DNA of 64,000 nucleotides from Paenibacillus albidus (GTDB taxonomy: Bacteria; Bacillota; Bacilli; Paenibacillales; Paenibacillaceae), in contig NZ_BMKR01000006.1 of the NCBI RefSeq assembly GCF_014644435.1, forward strand, positions 248,001 to 312,000. Direction: 5' to 3'. A program made the position numbers and the translations under genes. Shown here in pieces: positions 45,047 through 53,737 of the stretch; within the stretch, counting starts at the first letter, position 1, and each line of letters starts with the position of its first letter. Below the pieces are notes generated by a model, which did no database searches, was not told the origin of the DNA, and saw only the letters and a list, made by a program, of their open reading frames with translations.

Positions 45047-45994
45047 TTACAGATTAACTTCATCCTGATCCATCGTATATTTCACCTTCATAATAATATG
45101 TTGTTCATAATCTCCAAATTGGCGGCCAAACAGGTTCAGCCCGCCCTGATGTACAGCATCGGGCTTAATTCCAATACGCAGCCGTAATTTGGGGCTCTGA
45201 TTAATCTGAAGATCATGTAAGGCGACACTCGACACCTTCTCCATATCAAGTGTCGTCTTTTCATGGTCAACACGCCAGGTTTTGAGAAAACCGTATTGGG
45301 TGGCGGTGTCATACCACCAATTCGGATTCAGTTTGCCGCGCCGGTCGCCGAAGTCACCTGGACTGGTCCACATGCCGATCTCCGCTCCATTCACCCATAC
45401 GGAAATATTCGAAGGCCAGTTTTGATCATAATTCGGTGCTTCCGAGCACATCTCCATAGACAGCTCAAGCGATTCAATACGCACTCCGGCAGGGATATCC
45501 ATAGGCAATAAATATTCCAGGAACCCTTTGCAGAGCCAGATCAGCTGGGCATTGACATGTTTGGGATGATAAAAGCTCGCCGGTTCATCTTCCCTGATTA
45601 TAAGGCCCTCGCTGTTAGCCATCCCGCATGTGGGAGATACCTCACAATCGCTGTAATGGCCAATCGGCATCTCCACTTCATAGACATGCGTAACTCCCGC
45701 GGGCACCGTTTTTTTCAAATTCAATTCGATATGGACATCATCATAATTCCGGCTGCAGACTTTCATCGCCCCGCGGGTTGCCGGAAGTAATTCGGTATGA
45801 ATTAACTCAGCCGCTTCCAATACTTTGATGTTGCTTGCTACCGTTGAAACCGGAAGCTTCAGCTTCTCGGCGATTTCTATAATATTCAAGTTCTTGGAGT
45901 TTAAGAGCCGAAGAATATCAACCCTTGAACGAGTTGATAAGGCATGGGTTACTGAAACCAGTTTCTCCGGGTCGTTTAAGCTAAGTTCCAGCAC
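45047..45994 (-). CDS. ArsR-type transcription regulator with C-terminal sensing domain
   Basis: 315 residues. The N-terminal winged helix (about 10-80: THALSTRSRVDILRLLNSK and IIEIAEKLKLPVSTVASNIKVLEAAEL) is ArsR-like. The remaining 230 residues form a beta-rich domain with several Cys (CSRNYDD, SDCEVSPTCGM), giving a protein far longer than classic ArsR metal sensors. The same architecture is common in Paenibacillus next to glycoside hydrolase genes, so it may sense a sugar (inference). It is transcribed toward the acyltransferase gene and is followed by no visible terminator. Confidence 0.8.
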   Translation of the reverse strand: MLELSLNDPEKLVSVTHALSTRSRVDILRLLNSKNLNIIEIAEKLKLPVSTVASNIKVLEAAELIHTELLPATRGAMKVCSRNYDDVHIELNLKKTVPAGVTHVYEVEMPIGHYSDCEVSPTCGMANSEGLIIREDEPASFYHPKHVNAQLIWLCKGFLEYLLPMDIPAGVRIESLELSMEMCSEAPNYDQNWPSNISVWVNGAEIGMWTSPGDFGDRRGKLNPNWWYDTATQYGFLKTWRVDHEKTTLDMEKVSSVALHDLQINQSPKLRLRIGIKPDAVHQGGLNLFGRQFGDYEQHIIMKVKYTMDQDEVNL

Positions 45995-46071
45995 AATTCA
46001 GTTCTCCTTATTTCCTATTATTATACTATATATACTGAACTTGTAATCAATCCAATTGGGCCTGGATCGTG

Positions 46072-46199
46072 ACTACAGCGAATGTTTGGACTTCCGGCCG
46101 CTGTTGTCTTCAGATTTCTATTTTTATACCGCCCTTTGCGGTTGAAATCTGCAGACAAAGACGGTCGCTTCCGCTCCTCCAGTTCCAAAATCCCCCTCC
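46072..46199. repeat. 128-base palindromic intergenic repeat, copy 1
   Basis: Nearly the same sequence recurs at 63171-63297. It opens with TTTGGACTTCCGGCCGCTG. Its two halves form a long imperfect inverted repeat: TTGTCTTCAGATTT pairs with AAATCTGCAGACAA, and CCGGCCG with CGGTCG. No coding capacity is evident. The rest of 45995-46320 holds only the ArsR-type promoter region. Confidence 0.85.
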
Positions 46200-46320
46200 G
46201 TCTCGATTTCCATATTCTTAATTTCCAGGTTCAATTTATATAATACTACTTCTTAACGAATCGAAAAACAATTACGCCTGCAGTGATGTCCTTCCCTTTC
46301 GCCTACCCTCTCAGTTACAA

Positions 46321-46352
46321 GAAATGGCCTCCGGAAATCCGGAAGCCATTTC
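46321..46352 (-). terminator. Terminator of the GH2 genes
   Basis: GAAATGGCTTCCGG and CCGGAGGCCATTTC arms with a 4-base loop, followed by TTGT, 50 bases past the stop of the second GH2 gene. Confidence 0.75.
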
Positions 46353-46402
46353 AGTATCCCACTTTGAATGATACAGCTTTGCAATCAGCAATCAGCAGTC
46401 CT

Positions 46403-48151
46403 CTAATCCTCAATGGCCGCCTTGCGCGAATTGATGCGGTGAATCAATGCGGGATCAAATTTTGGCTGCCGGTCATAGGTGTACAGGCCGTTCACTTCCT
46501 GTTCCACGTCGTATAACTGGGTGTAGCAAAATCCGAACATCATCGGATGATCCAGCAGGACATTGGTTAATCCCTCATAGCGCTCCATAAACGCTTGTTC
46601 AGATGTCGGCCTGTCTCCATACCCCCAGGACTTCTCGTCTTTCTGCTTCGGATTCCACCAAATTCCGCCGTATTCGCTGATGAAATAAGGCTGGCCCTCA
46701 TATTGCTGCCGGTTCGGGAAGGTATTGAACACCTCACCACCGCCCTTCATCGGTTCATATCTTTCCCGGAACGTCTGCGGGTTCTGATCATAGTCATGCA
46801 GATCAAAAATATCCGTCACCACATGGAAGTTGCCGCTTGTATCAATCACCGGACGCGTCGGGTCCATCCGTTTGGTAACCTCGTACACAATCTGCAGCAC
46901 GGCGTTATTCTGCTTCACACCGTCCCGATCCCATGTCTCGTTGAAAGGACACCAGCCAATCAGCGCAGGATGGTTATAATCGCGCTCCATACCTTCGAGC
47001 CATTCCGGAAGGAACTGGGAGAGTGCTTCTGTAGTGGTAATATCCAGTCCCCAATTGGCATGCTCCCCCCATACAAGATAGCCCAATTGATCGGCCCAAT
47101 ACAGAAACCGCGGTTCGAACATTTTCTCGTGAAGTCTCGCGCCGTTGAAGCCCAGACCCAGCGAAATTTCGATGTCTTTACGCAGTGCCTCATCGCTGGG
47201 AGCCGTATAGATGCCATCCGGATAAAACCCCTGATCCAGCACCAGACGCTGAAACACGGATTTGTTGTTGATCCGGAATGCCTTCCCATCCAGCCGGACG
47301 GTTCGGAGTCCAAAATAAGAACTGACGGCATCACCCTTCCCGTCCTGTCTGTTCAGAGATAACTTCAGGTCATACAGTCTGGCGTTGCCAACCTCCCACA
47401 GATGAACTTCACTTAGTGGAACGGTAAGTTTCACGGATGGTCCGGAGACAAGGACAGAGGCCTCTCCAACGGCTTTTCCGTCATAAAAAGCAGCTGCGGT
47501 AACCGTGTCGCCCGATGCGTTTCCGCACACCTTGACTTCAAGATGCACGCAGGCATTGTCGGGATCAGTGACTACTTTCATGTCAGACAAATAGGTTTCG
47601 GGCACTTGTTCGAGCCATACCGTTTGCCAAATACCCGTGGTACGCGTGTAATCGCAGCCATGAGAATGGAACTTTTCGCTTTGCTTACCGCGCGGCTGGC
47701 GTCCTGAGCGGACGTCATCTTCCGCATACACGGCAATGACATTCCTGCCCGGTACGAGCTTGGAAGTAATATCAAAGCAGAACGGGGTATACCCTCCACG
47801 GTGCAAACCTGCGGATACTCCGTTAACCCATACCTCCGCCATGTAATCAACGGCCCCAAAATGAAGCAGCGTTCTGCCATTTGTCCAGTTCTCCGGCAAG
47901 GTAAAATCCCGTTTATACCATACCGCAGCCATAAAATCTGTATATTCTACGCCGGACAGCTTGCTTTCCGGGCAGAAGGGAACGGTTATCCTCCCCGGGA
48001 GTACATGACCGTTGTCAGCGTATCCGCGCTCTTTTCCGCTTTTGCCATGATCGATTTCAAATTGCCATTGACCGTTCAGATTGATCCACTCGGGGCGAAC
48101 CCAATCGGGACGGGGATATTCAGGACGGGGAAGTGTCGAGAGATGTGTCAT
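46403..48151 (-). CDS. Glycoside hydrolase family 2 enzyme (beta-galactosidase/glucuronidase-like), paralogue B
   Basis: 582 residues in GH2 order: sugar-binding domain (about 10-180), immunoglobulin-like domain (about 185-285), TIM barrel (about 290-582). The acid/base Glu lies in IGWCPFNETWDRDG and the nucleophile Glu in YFISEYGGIWW. There is no signal peptide, so it acts inside the cell on imported oligosaccharides. The PRPEYPRPDWVRPEWINLNG start region matches the upstream paralogue, 45 bases away on the same strand. The substrate could be a beta-galactoside, glucuronide or mannoside. Confidence 0.9.
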   Translation of the reverse strand: MTHLSTLPRPEYPRPDWVRPEWINLNGQWQFEIDHGKSGKERGYADNGHVLPGRITVPFCPESKLSGVEYTDFMAAVWYKRDFTLPENWTNGRTLLHFGAVDYMAEVWVNGVSAGLHRGGYTPFCFDITSKLVPGRNVIAVYAEDDVRSGRQPRGKQSEKFHSHGCDYTRTTGIWQTVWLEQVPETYLSDMKVVTDPDNACVHLEVKVCGNASGDTVTAAAFYDGKAVGEASVLVSGPSVKLTVPLSEVHLWEVGNARLYDLKLSLNRQDGKGDAVSSYFGLRTVRLDGKAFRINNKSVFQRLVLDQGFYPDGIYTAPSDEALRKDIEISLGLGFNGARLHEKMFEPRFLYWADQLGYLVWGEHANWGLDITTTEALSQFLPEWLEGMERDYNHPALIGWCPFNETWDRDGVKQNNAVLQIVYEVTKRMDPTRPVIDTSGNFHVVTDIFDLHDYDQNPQTFRERYEPMKGGGEVFNTFPNRQQYEGQPYFISEYGGIWWNPKQKDEKSWGYGDRPTSEQAFMERYEGLTNVLLDHPMMFGFCYTQLYDVEQEVNGLYTYDRQPKFDPALIHRINSRKAAIED

Positions 48152-48196
48152 TGTGCAGCTCCTTTAGTTAAAAAGTTATTTATACAGATTTTCAAT

Positions 48197-49981
48197 TTAT
48201 CCATTCTTATGCATCATAATGTTGCGGATAGCTTCAAGCGGAGCCTTGGGTGTTCTGTCATAAGTGAGCAGCCCGTTGATCTCCTGCTCAACATCCGTAA
48301 GCTGTGTATAGCAATAGCCCTGGATCACCGGTGAAGTGAACATCGGGTCAACTACAGCCTTGAGCTTAATCAGGAAATCCTCCTCGTTCTCTGCTCCTGA
48401 ATAACCCCAGCCTTCCCACTCGCTTTTCTTGAAGGCAATTCCGCCAAACTCCGATACAAGAATAGGCTGGCCTTGATATGAAGCTCCGCCCACAAAAATC
48501 CTGCGGTTGGCCGGCATCGCTGTGACGGCGGTTTCTGCTGTGGCATATCTTTCTTCCAGCACTTCCTGACGGCTCTCATAATCATGAATCGTTACCAGAT
48601 CCGTAGTCATATGTTCCCACCCATCGTTATACACAACGGGTCTCATTGCATCGAGCGATTTCGTTAGGTGATACATGGCCAGGCCGTGCTGCTGCTGGCG
48701 TGTATCCATCTGGACATTGGGAACGCCCCAGCTCTCATTCAGCGGTACCCAGGTGATGATGCTCGGATGGTTATAGTCGCGCTCGATGATCTCCTGCCAT
48801 TCCTGGGTGAACCGGCGGACATAGGCCTCGGAATATTCATAAGCATTGGCTGCCTCACTCCATACCAGCAGACCGAGCTTGTCACACCAATACAGGAACC
48901 GCGGGTCTTCAGTCTTCTGGTGCTTTCGCACGCCGTTGAAGCCCATTTCTTTGGTCAGCTCCACATCGCGTTTCAGGGCTTCATCTGAAGGTGCGGTTAA
49001 GATCCCTTCAGGAAAATATCCCTGATCCAGCACCAGCCTCTGGAAATACGGGCGGTTATTCAGGCACAGCTTGCCGTCCTCAATCGATACCTTGCGCATG
49101 CCGAAATAACCGGCCACTTCATCCAGCAGTTCCTCATCCGAAACGAGCTGAAATTGAATATCATACAAATTGGGATGCTCAGGACTCCACAGCCGTCCAA
49201 GCCCATGATCCGTAAAATCGCTCAGTCCGATGGTCCGGAGCTGCTCCGCGCTTTTTACCGCATATTGATCTTCTGCTACCACTTCACCGCTATAAGACAC
49301 CGTTACGCGCAGTTTGAGAGAATCCCCACCCTTAAATCCATGGAGAAACGTGCGGATCCGGATCTCATTGCGGTCAATATCAGGCGTAATCATCGTTTTA
49401 CTCAGATGCACCGCAGCGAGCGGTTCAACCCAGACACTCTGCCAGATTCCGGTCGTCCGGGTATAAAAGATGGCAGCGGACTGTTCAAGCCAATATTGTT
49501 TGCCCCGCGGCAGGGTTACATCCCGGCTGAAATCCTCGGCCCGCAGCACAATGATATTGTTTCCTTGTACCAGCGAAGGGGTGATGTCCGCTTGGAACGG
49601 CGTATTTCCGCCGGTATGCATGGCCACCAGCTGTCCGTTTACCCAGACTTTCGCCAAATAATCAACGGCGCCGAAATGAAGCACAATGCGCTGTCCGTTC
49701 CAATTCTCCGGAATCTCGAAGCTTTTTCTGTACCACACCACATCATGAAAGGAAGGATCTTCAATGCCGCTCAGCTTGCTTTGAAACGCGAAAGGCACTT
49801 GGATGGTTTGCGTAAATAAAGCGGGAGCATCCCCCAGATACCCTTGTTCTTCCTCGCCGACGTCTTCGTCATCATAACCAAACTCCCAGGCTCCATTTAG
49901 GCTGAGCCACTCCTTGCGGATAAACCCGGGCCTGGGATACTCCGGACGCGGAACTTGGGTGCTGCTTGCTTCTGTCATCAT
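48197..49981 (-). CDS. Glycoside hydrolase family 2 enzyme, paralogue A
   Basis: 594 residues, same three-domain layout as the next gene. Acid/base in TWVPLNESWGVPN and nucleophile in PILVSEFGGIAFKKS. N-terminal VPRPEYPRPGFIRKEWLSLNG is clearly related to the paralogue. No signal peptide. ATG at 49981 is preceded by AGGAG 11 bases upstream; a GTG four codons earlier is possible. It is the first gene of a two-gene unit that probably once followed the sugar ABC permease whose remnant lies just upstream (50049-50450). Confidence 0.9.
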   Translation of the reverse strand: MMTEASSTQVPRPEYPRPGFIRKEWLSLNGAWEFGYDDEDVGEEEQGYLGDAPALFTQTIQVPFAFQSKLSGIEDPSFHDVVWYRKSFEIPENWNGQRIVLHFGAVDYLAKVWVNGQLVAMHTGGNTPFQADITPSLVQGNNIIVLRAEDFSRDVTLPRGKQYWLEQSAAIFYTRTTGIWQSVWVEPLAAVHLSKTMITPDIDRNEIRIRTFLHGFKGGDSLKLRVTVSYSGEVVAEDQYAVKSAEQLRTIGLSDFTDHGLGRLWSPEHPNLYDIQFQLVSDEELLDEVAGYFGMRKVSIEDGKLCLNNRPYFQRLVLDQGYFPEGILTAPSDEALKRDVELTKEMGFNGVRKHQKTEDPRFLYWCDKLGLLVWSEAANAYEYSEAYVRRFTQEWQEIIERDYNHPSIITWVPLNESWGVPNVQMDTRQQQHGLAMYHLTKSLDAMRPVVYNDGWEHMTTDLVTIHDYESRQEVLEERYATAETAVTAMPANRRIFVGGASYQGQPILVSEFGGIAFKKSEWEGWGYSGAENEEDFLIKLKAVVDPMFTSPVIQGYCYTQLTDVEQEINGLLTYDRTPKAPLEAIRNIMMHKNG

Positions 49982-50048
49982 GATGTACTTCACTCCTATT
50001 CTTTAATTTCTAGTCTATTAGCCGTTTCCGGCACATCAATTTGGCCTG

Positions 50049-50450
50049 CTAACCTTTAATCGAACCGACGTAGACGCCTTTGACAAAATATTTTTGCAGG
50101 AAAGGATACACCATTAATATAGGCAGCGTGGCTACGACGATCGCACAATATTTAACCAGTTCCCGGAAAGCCGTTTGGCTCTGAGCTGTCAATGACTACC
50201 CCGCCTGCACTGCCGATTGATGTTGCGGTAGCATCATTGGCTACCCATATTTCCTTAATTAATAGCTGTAGCGGAAACAGCTCTCTGTCCTTTAACAGCA
50301 CCATCGCATTGAACCAGGAGTTCCAGTTCCCGACAAGGTAATATAAAAAGATGACGGCCAGCGTAGCTTTTGACAGGGGAAAGCATCACTTTCGTCAGGA
50401 TATGGGCCTGGCTGAGGAATGGCCTGAAAGTGATATCCATAAAAGCAACT
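50049..50450 (-). pseudogene. Frameshifted C-terminal part of a sugar ABC permease (LplC/AraQ type)
   Basis: On the minus strand, fragments in shifting frames join into a MalG-type permease: ILTKVML, then PLSKATLAVIFLYYLVGNWN, FPLQLLIKEIWVANDATATS, then AFRELVKYCAIVVATLPILM and VYPFLQKYFVKGVYVGSIKG before TAG at 50051-50049. At least two frameshifts are needed, one at CTTTCCCCTG and one between IDSS and AFREL. The N-terminal two thirds with the EAA loop are absent. It lies directly upstream of the GH2 pair. The segment 50451-50772 shows no gene or other feature. Confidence 0.8.
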
Positions 50451-50772
50451 TTGTCCGTTTCTTTTGATACGTTCTCTTCGGTGGAGTCATTGCTGTTGGC
50501 TCCCGCTATAAAATAAATTGCGCAAAAGTAATTGATACAATTTTTCTGTATCTTAAATCGAATTATAAGTATAAACCTCTAAACCGTCAACGCTTTCAAA
50601 CAATATTTTTGTATCATTTTGTATTTCTATTAAACCATCCCTAAGATTTGATAGACGGTTATTGAACATAAAATCCGCTGTCTTTCCTCCGCATCTATCG
50701 AAATAAACTTAGTAATCATAAGGATTACCCTAACTTTTTTCGCCTCAAGAGTTTCGTGCTCCAGAACAAAAA

Positions 50773-50817
50773 GAAAAAGCTGTTTATTACATGTAAACTG
50801 TAACAAATAGCTTTTTC
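50773..50817 (-). terminator. Terminator after the GH43 remnant
   Basis: GAAAAAGCT and AGCTTTTTC arms with inner GTTAC/GTAAC-type pairing, followed by TTTTTG on the minus strand. Confidence 0.65.
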
Positions 50818-50838
50818 CGTCTTGATTTTAGATTTTAT

Positions 50839-51246
50839 TCATTCCCCACATTCCCCTGACGGGACGGTTAAGGGCTGAGTAGCACTGCCCGGAATCCTGA
50901 AGTCTGGTGTTCCATCCGGATTCCACCCGACTTTCTGGATACGGGTTGCGCGCAAGGCAACCTCCGCTCCGGCAGCAGGAAGCGCATGATAAACTATCCA
51001 ATCCTCCTGGTCATCGGGGGACCGGGTAAAGCTGTTGTGTCCGGAGCATAAATCCCGTTCTCCACGCTTTTGCAAAATACAGGCACCATCGATTCCGCCC
51101 ATGAGAGCGGTTCCATAGGATCGGCTGCTTCGCTCATCGTAAGCATACCCAGGGCATAGTCCTCTGACCACGTCGTGCTGGCGAGCGAGGTAATTTACAA
51201 ATCCAGGCCTTCCAGAACCTCCCATAAAATTGCTAAGTACCATCAT
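50839..51246 (-). pseudogene. C-terminal remnant of a GH43 family enzyme
   Basis: The last part reads as a GH43 arabinofuranosidase/xylosidase C-terminus: GHNSFTRSPDDQEDWIVYHA, ALRATRIQKVGWNPDGTPDF, then PLTVPSGE, with the stop at 50839. The upstream portion (VNYLARQHDVVRGLCPGYAY) only partly fits, and the catalytic Asp/Glu region of the five-blade propeller is missing. So it is a 5'-truncated gene, not a working enzyme. It points to the loss of a hemicellulose-use locus here. Confidence 0.7.
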
Positions 51247-51403
51247 ACTGAGGTCTCTTTTAGTTGTCTAGCTGCGCTTTGCGTCAGCCGATAAACTTCA
51301 CATTGCCCGGTAGAAAAAAGGCTGCTTTTGTGATAGACTCACTAATAACAATGGCCTGTCCACTCTAAGGTGAAAGTCCATCTGTGCTCAAACGGCTTTA
51401 TGT

Positions 51404-51465
51404 TTTATAGAAACGGCTTCGCCCTTCTTCTGCCTTAAGAAGCTGGACCCCGTTATTTCTATAAA
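51404..51465. repeat. Two-stage hairpin element before ilvD
   Basis: TTTATAGAAACGG pairs with CCGTTATTTCTATAAA (imperfect), and an inner CTTCTT/AAGAAG stem lies in the loop. It could be a terminator or a member of an intergenic repeat family. The rest of 51247-51551 shows no T-box and no clear promoter. Confidence 0.45.
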
Positions 51466-51551
51466 CCGCGGATACGCAGATTTCGGGATTGTGCTGCGTT
51501 AATGCGACACCATACTTGAAGTACACACATATTTAGGGGGGAAATGTTATT

Positions 51552-53237
51552 ATGGCAGCCAAGAAAATGCGTTCAGACATGATTAAAAAAGGCTTTGACC
51601 GGGCTCCGCACCGCAGTCTCCTGCGTGCCGCCGGCGTAAAAGAAGAGGATTTCGGCAAGCCGTTTATCGCGGTCTGCAATTCCTATATCGATATCGTTCC
51701 CGGTCACGTCCACCTGCAGGAATTCGGCAAAATCGTTAAGGAAGCCATCCGCGAGGCCGGCGGCGTTCCTTTTGAATTCAATACCATCGGCGTGGATGAC
51801 GGTATCGCAATGGGCCACATCGGCATGCGTTATTCCCTGCCAAGCCGCGAGATCATCGCGGACTCCCTGGAAACTGTAGTTTCCGCACACTGGTTCGATG
51901 GCATGGTCTGCATTCCGAACTGTGACAAAATCACTCCCGGCATGATGATGGGTGCTCTGCGCGTCAACATCCCGACCATATTCGTCAGCGGCGGGCCGAT
52001 GAAAGCCGGCGTGGACAGCAAGGGCAAGAAGTTGTCCCTGACCTCCGTATTTGAAGGCGTAGGCGCACACCAGGTCGGCAAGATCAACGATGCCGAACTG
52101 CTCGAACTCGAACAATTCGGCTGTCCGACCTGCGGCTCCTGTTCAGGAATGTTCACGGCCAACTCCATGAACTGCCTGGCTGAAGCTATGGGTATCGCCC
52201 TTCCGGGCAACGGCACCATTCTGGCTGTTGCCGAAGAACGCAGAGATTTCGTCCGCAAATCGGCGACGCAATTGATGGAGCTGATCAAGCTTGATCTCAA
52301 GCCGCGTGATATCGTCACTCAAGAATCGCTCGATAACGCTTTTGCTCTGGATATGGCAATGGGCGGTTCCACAAATACCGTTCTGCACACTTTGGCACTG
52401 GCTCAAGAAGCCGGCATCGACTACCCGCTGGAGCGCATCAATGAAGTAGCCAACCGTGTTCCTTACCTGGCCAAGCTGGCTCCGGCATCCGATATCTTCA
52501 TCGAGGATGTGGACCGAGCAGGCGGTGTCAGCGCCGTGCTGAACGAACTATTGAAGAAACCGGGAGCAATCTTCGGGGATTGCATGACCGTAACCGGCAA
52601 GACACTCGCCGAGAATGTTCGCGGACACGAGATACAGGATACGACAGTTATCCATACGCTCGATAACGCCTATTCCGAAGTTGGCGGACTGGCTGTGCTT
52701 TACGGCAATCTGGCTCCGGAAGGCTCCATCATCAAGGTGGGTGCTGTTGACGCTTCCGTAGGCGGCTACCATAAAGGTCCGGCTATCTGCTTCGATTCCC
52801 AGGAAACAGCACTTGAGGGCATCGCGAACGGCAAAGTCAAAGAAGGACATGTCGTGGTCATCCGCTACGAGGGACCCAAGGGCGGACCAGGCATGCCTGA
52901 AATGCTGGCTCCCACTTCCCAAATCGTTGGCATGGGGCTTGGCGCCAAGGTGGGCCTGATTACGGACGGACGTTTCTCGGGCGCATCCCGCGGAATCAGT
53001 ATCGGCCACATCTCGCCGGAAGCGGCTGAAGGCGGCCCAATCGCTTTTGTCGAAGACGGCGACATCATCGAGCTCGATCTTATCAACCGCAAGATTGAAC
53101 TGCTTGTGGATGAGGAGACCCTGGCGGTTCGCCGCAGCGGCTGGGTAGAATTTGAGCCAAAGGTGAAGACCGGCTATCTGGCCCGTTACTCCAAGCTCGT
53201 AACCAACGCCAGCAAGGGCGGCGTGCTCAAAATCTAG
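51552..53237 (+). CDS. ilvD: Dihydroxyacid dehydratase
   Basis: 561 residues, normal length. It removes water from 2,3-dihydroxy-isovalerate and -methylvalerate in valine and isoleucine synthesis. The iron-sulphur cysteines lie in [25 protein letters not shown] and [19 protein letters not shown], and [13 protein letters not shown] is the C-terminal signature. It is a lone ilvD, away from any ilvBHC-leu genes in the window. ATG 51552 follows AGGGGGG by 11 bases. It ends at a strong terminator. Confidence 0.97.
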   Translation: MAAKKMRSDMIKKGFDRAPHRSLLRAAGVKEEDFGKPFIAVCNSYIDIVPGHVHLQEFGKIVKEAIREAGGVPFEFNTIGVDDGIAMGHIGMRYSLPSREIIADSLETVVSAHWFDGMVCIPNCDKITPGMMMGALRVNIPTIFVSGGPMKAGVDSKGKKLSLTSVFEGVGAHQVGKINDAELLELEQFGCPTCGSCSGMFTANSMNCLAEAMGIALPGNGTILAVAEERRDFVRKSATQLMELIKLDLKPRDIVTQESLDNAFALDMAMGGSTNTVLHTLALAQEAGIDYPLERINEVANRVPYLAKLAPASDIFIEDVDRAGGVSAVLNELLKKPGAIFGDCMTVTGKTLAENVRGHEIQDTTVIHTLDNAYSEVGGLAVLYGNLAPEGSIIKVGAVDASVGGYHKGPAICFDSQETALEGIANGKVKEGHVVVIRYEGPKGGPGMPEMLAPTSQIVGMGLGAKVGLITDGRFSGASRGISIGHISPEAAEGGPIAFVEDGDIIELDLINRKIELLVDEETLAVRRSGWVEFEPKVKTGYLARYSKLVTNASKGGVLKI

Positions 53238-53276
53238 TCCAACCTTTACTGCCGGCTTAGCATCATTCAGAACCCA

Positions 53277-53325
53277 AAGAGCATTCCCCGCTGTAGGAAC
53301 CCTGCAGCAGGGAATGCTCTTTTTA
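53277..53325 (+). terminator. Terminator of ilvD
   Basis: AAAGAGCATTCCCCGCTG and CAGCAGGGAATGCTCTTTTT arms and T-run, 40 bases past the stop. Confidence 0.9.
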
Positions 53326-53519
53326 TAAGATTCTGCACAAGAACAAAATCACCCTACGGGTGAACATGATGAGGTCACTTCACGATCTATCCGCGGCTGA
53401 TGCGGACAGGAAATCCGTTACTGGGGAGGATTCGTCTATTCAGCAGGATAATCGGACAGTGATTCCGCTAATTGTCCTATCTCCCTTCATTCTAGGCTCA
53501 ATCGAACGATATAACGGCT

Positions 53520-53579
53520 CCTGAGTCCGAATCCCCCAGGAAAGCAGACTTTTTCGCAAAATAAGCGCTTCTCTGTCCG
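53520..53579 (+). repeat. 60-base intergenic repeat, copy 2
   Basis: Same length and same spaced blocks as 11861-11920: CCTGAGTCCG at the start, TTTTTCGCAAAATAA in the middle and CTCTGTCCG at the end. CAAT.GAACG conservation extends about 30 bases to the left. No gene is supported in 53326-53680. Confidence 0.5.
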
Positions 53580-53680
53580 CTTCACTCCGCTGATGGAGCC
53601 CAATCCCCCTGCACCGCTATATCATCTGAAGCTTCCAAGATATCCACATTTTTGGGCATTGCATCATTTCCTAAACAATA

Positions 53681-53716
53681 AAAAAGCCCCTTAGCCAAAG
53701 CTGGCAGAGGAGCCTT
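53681..53716 (-). terminator. Terminator of the deacetylase gene
   Basis: GCTCCTCTGCCA and TGGCTAAGGGGC arms (with G-U pairs) and a six-base T-run on the minus strand. Confidence 0.75.
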
Positions 53717-53737
53717 ATCTAAGTATAAGTACTGTAT

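Noticed and set aside
50255..50440. 61-codon open frame (minus) over the permease relic
   Set aside because: It reads across a frameshift. The true permease residues continue in another frame.
51247..51551. T-box leader for ilvD
   Set aside because: No GGTACC-type T-box core or terminator/antiterminator pair is seen before ilvD.
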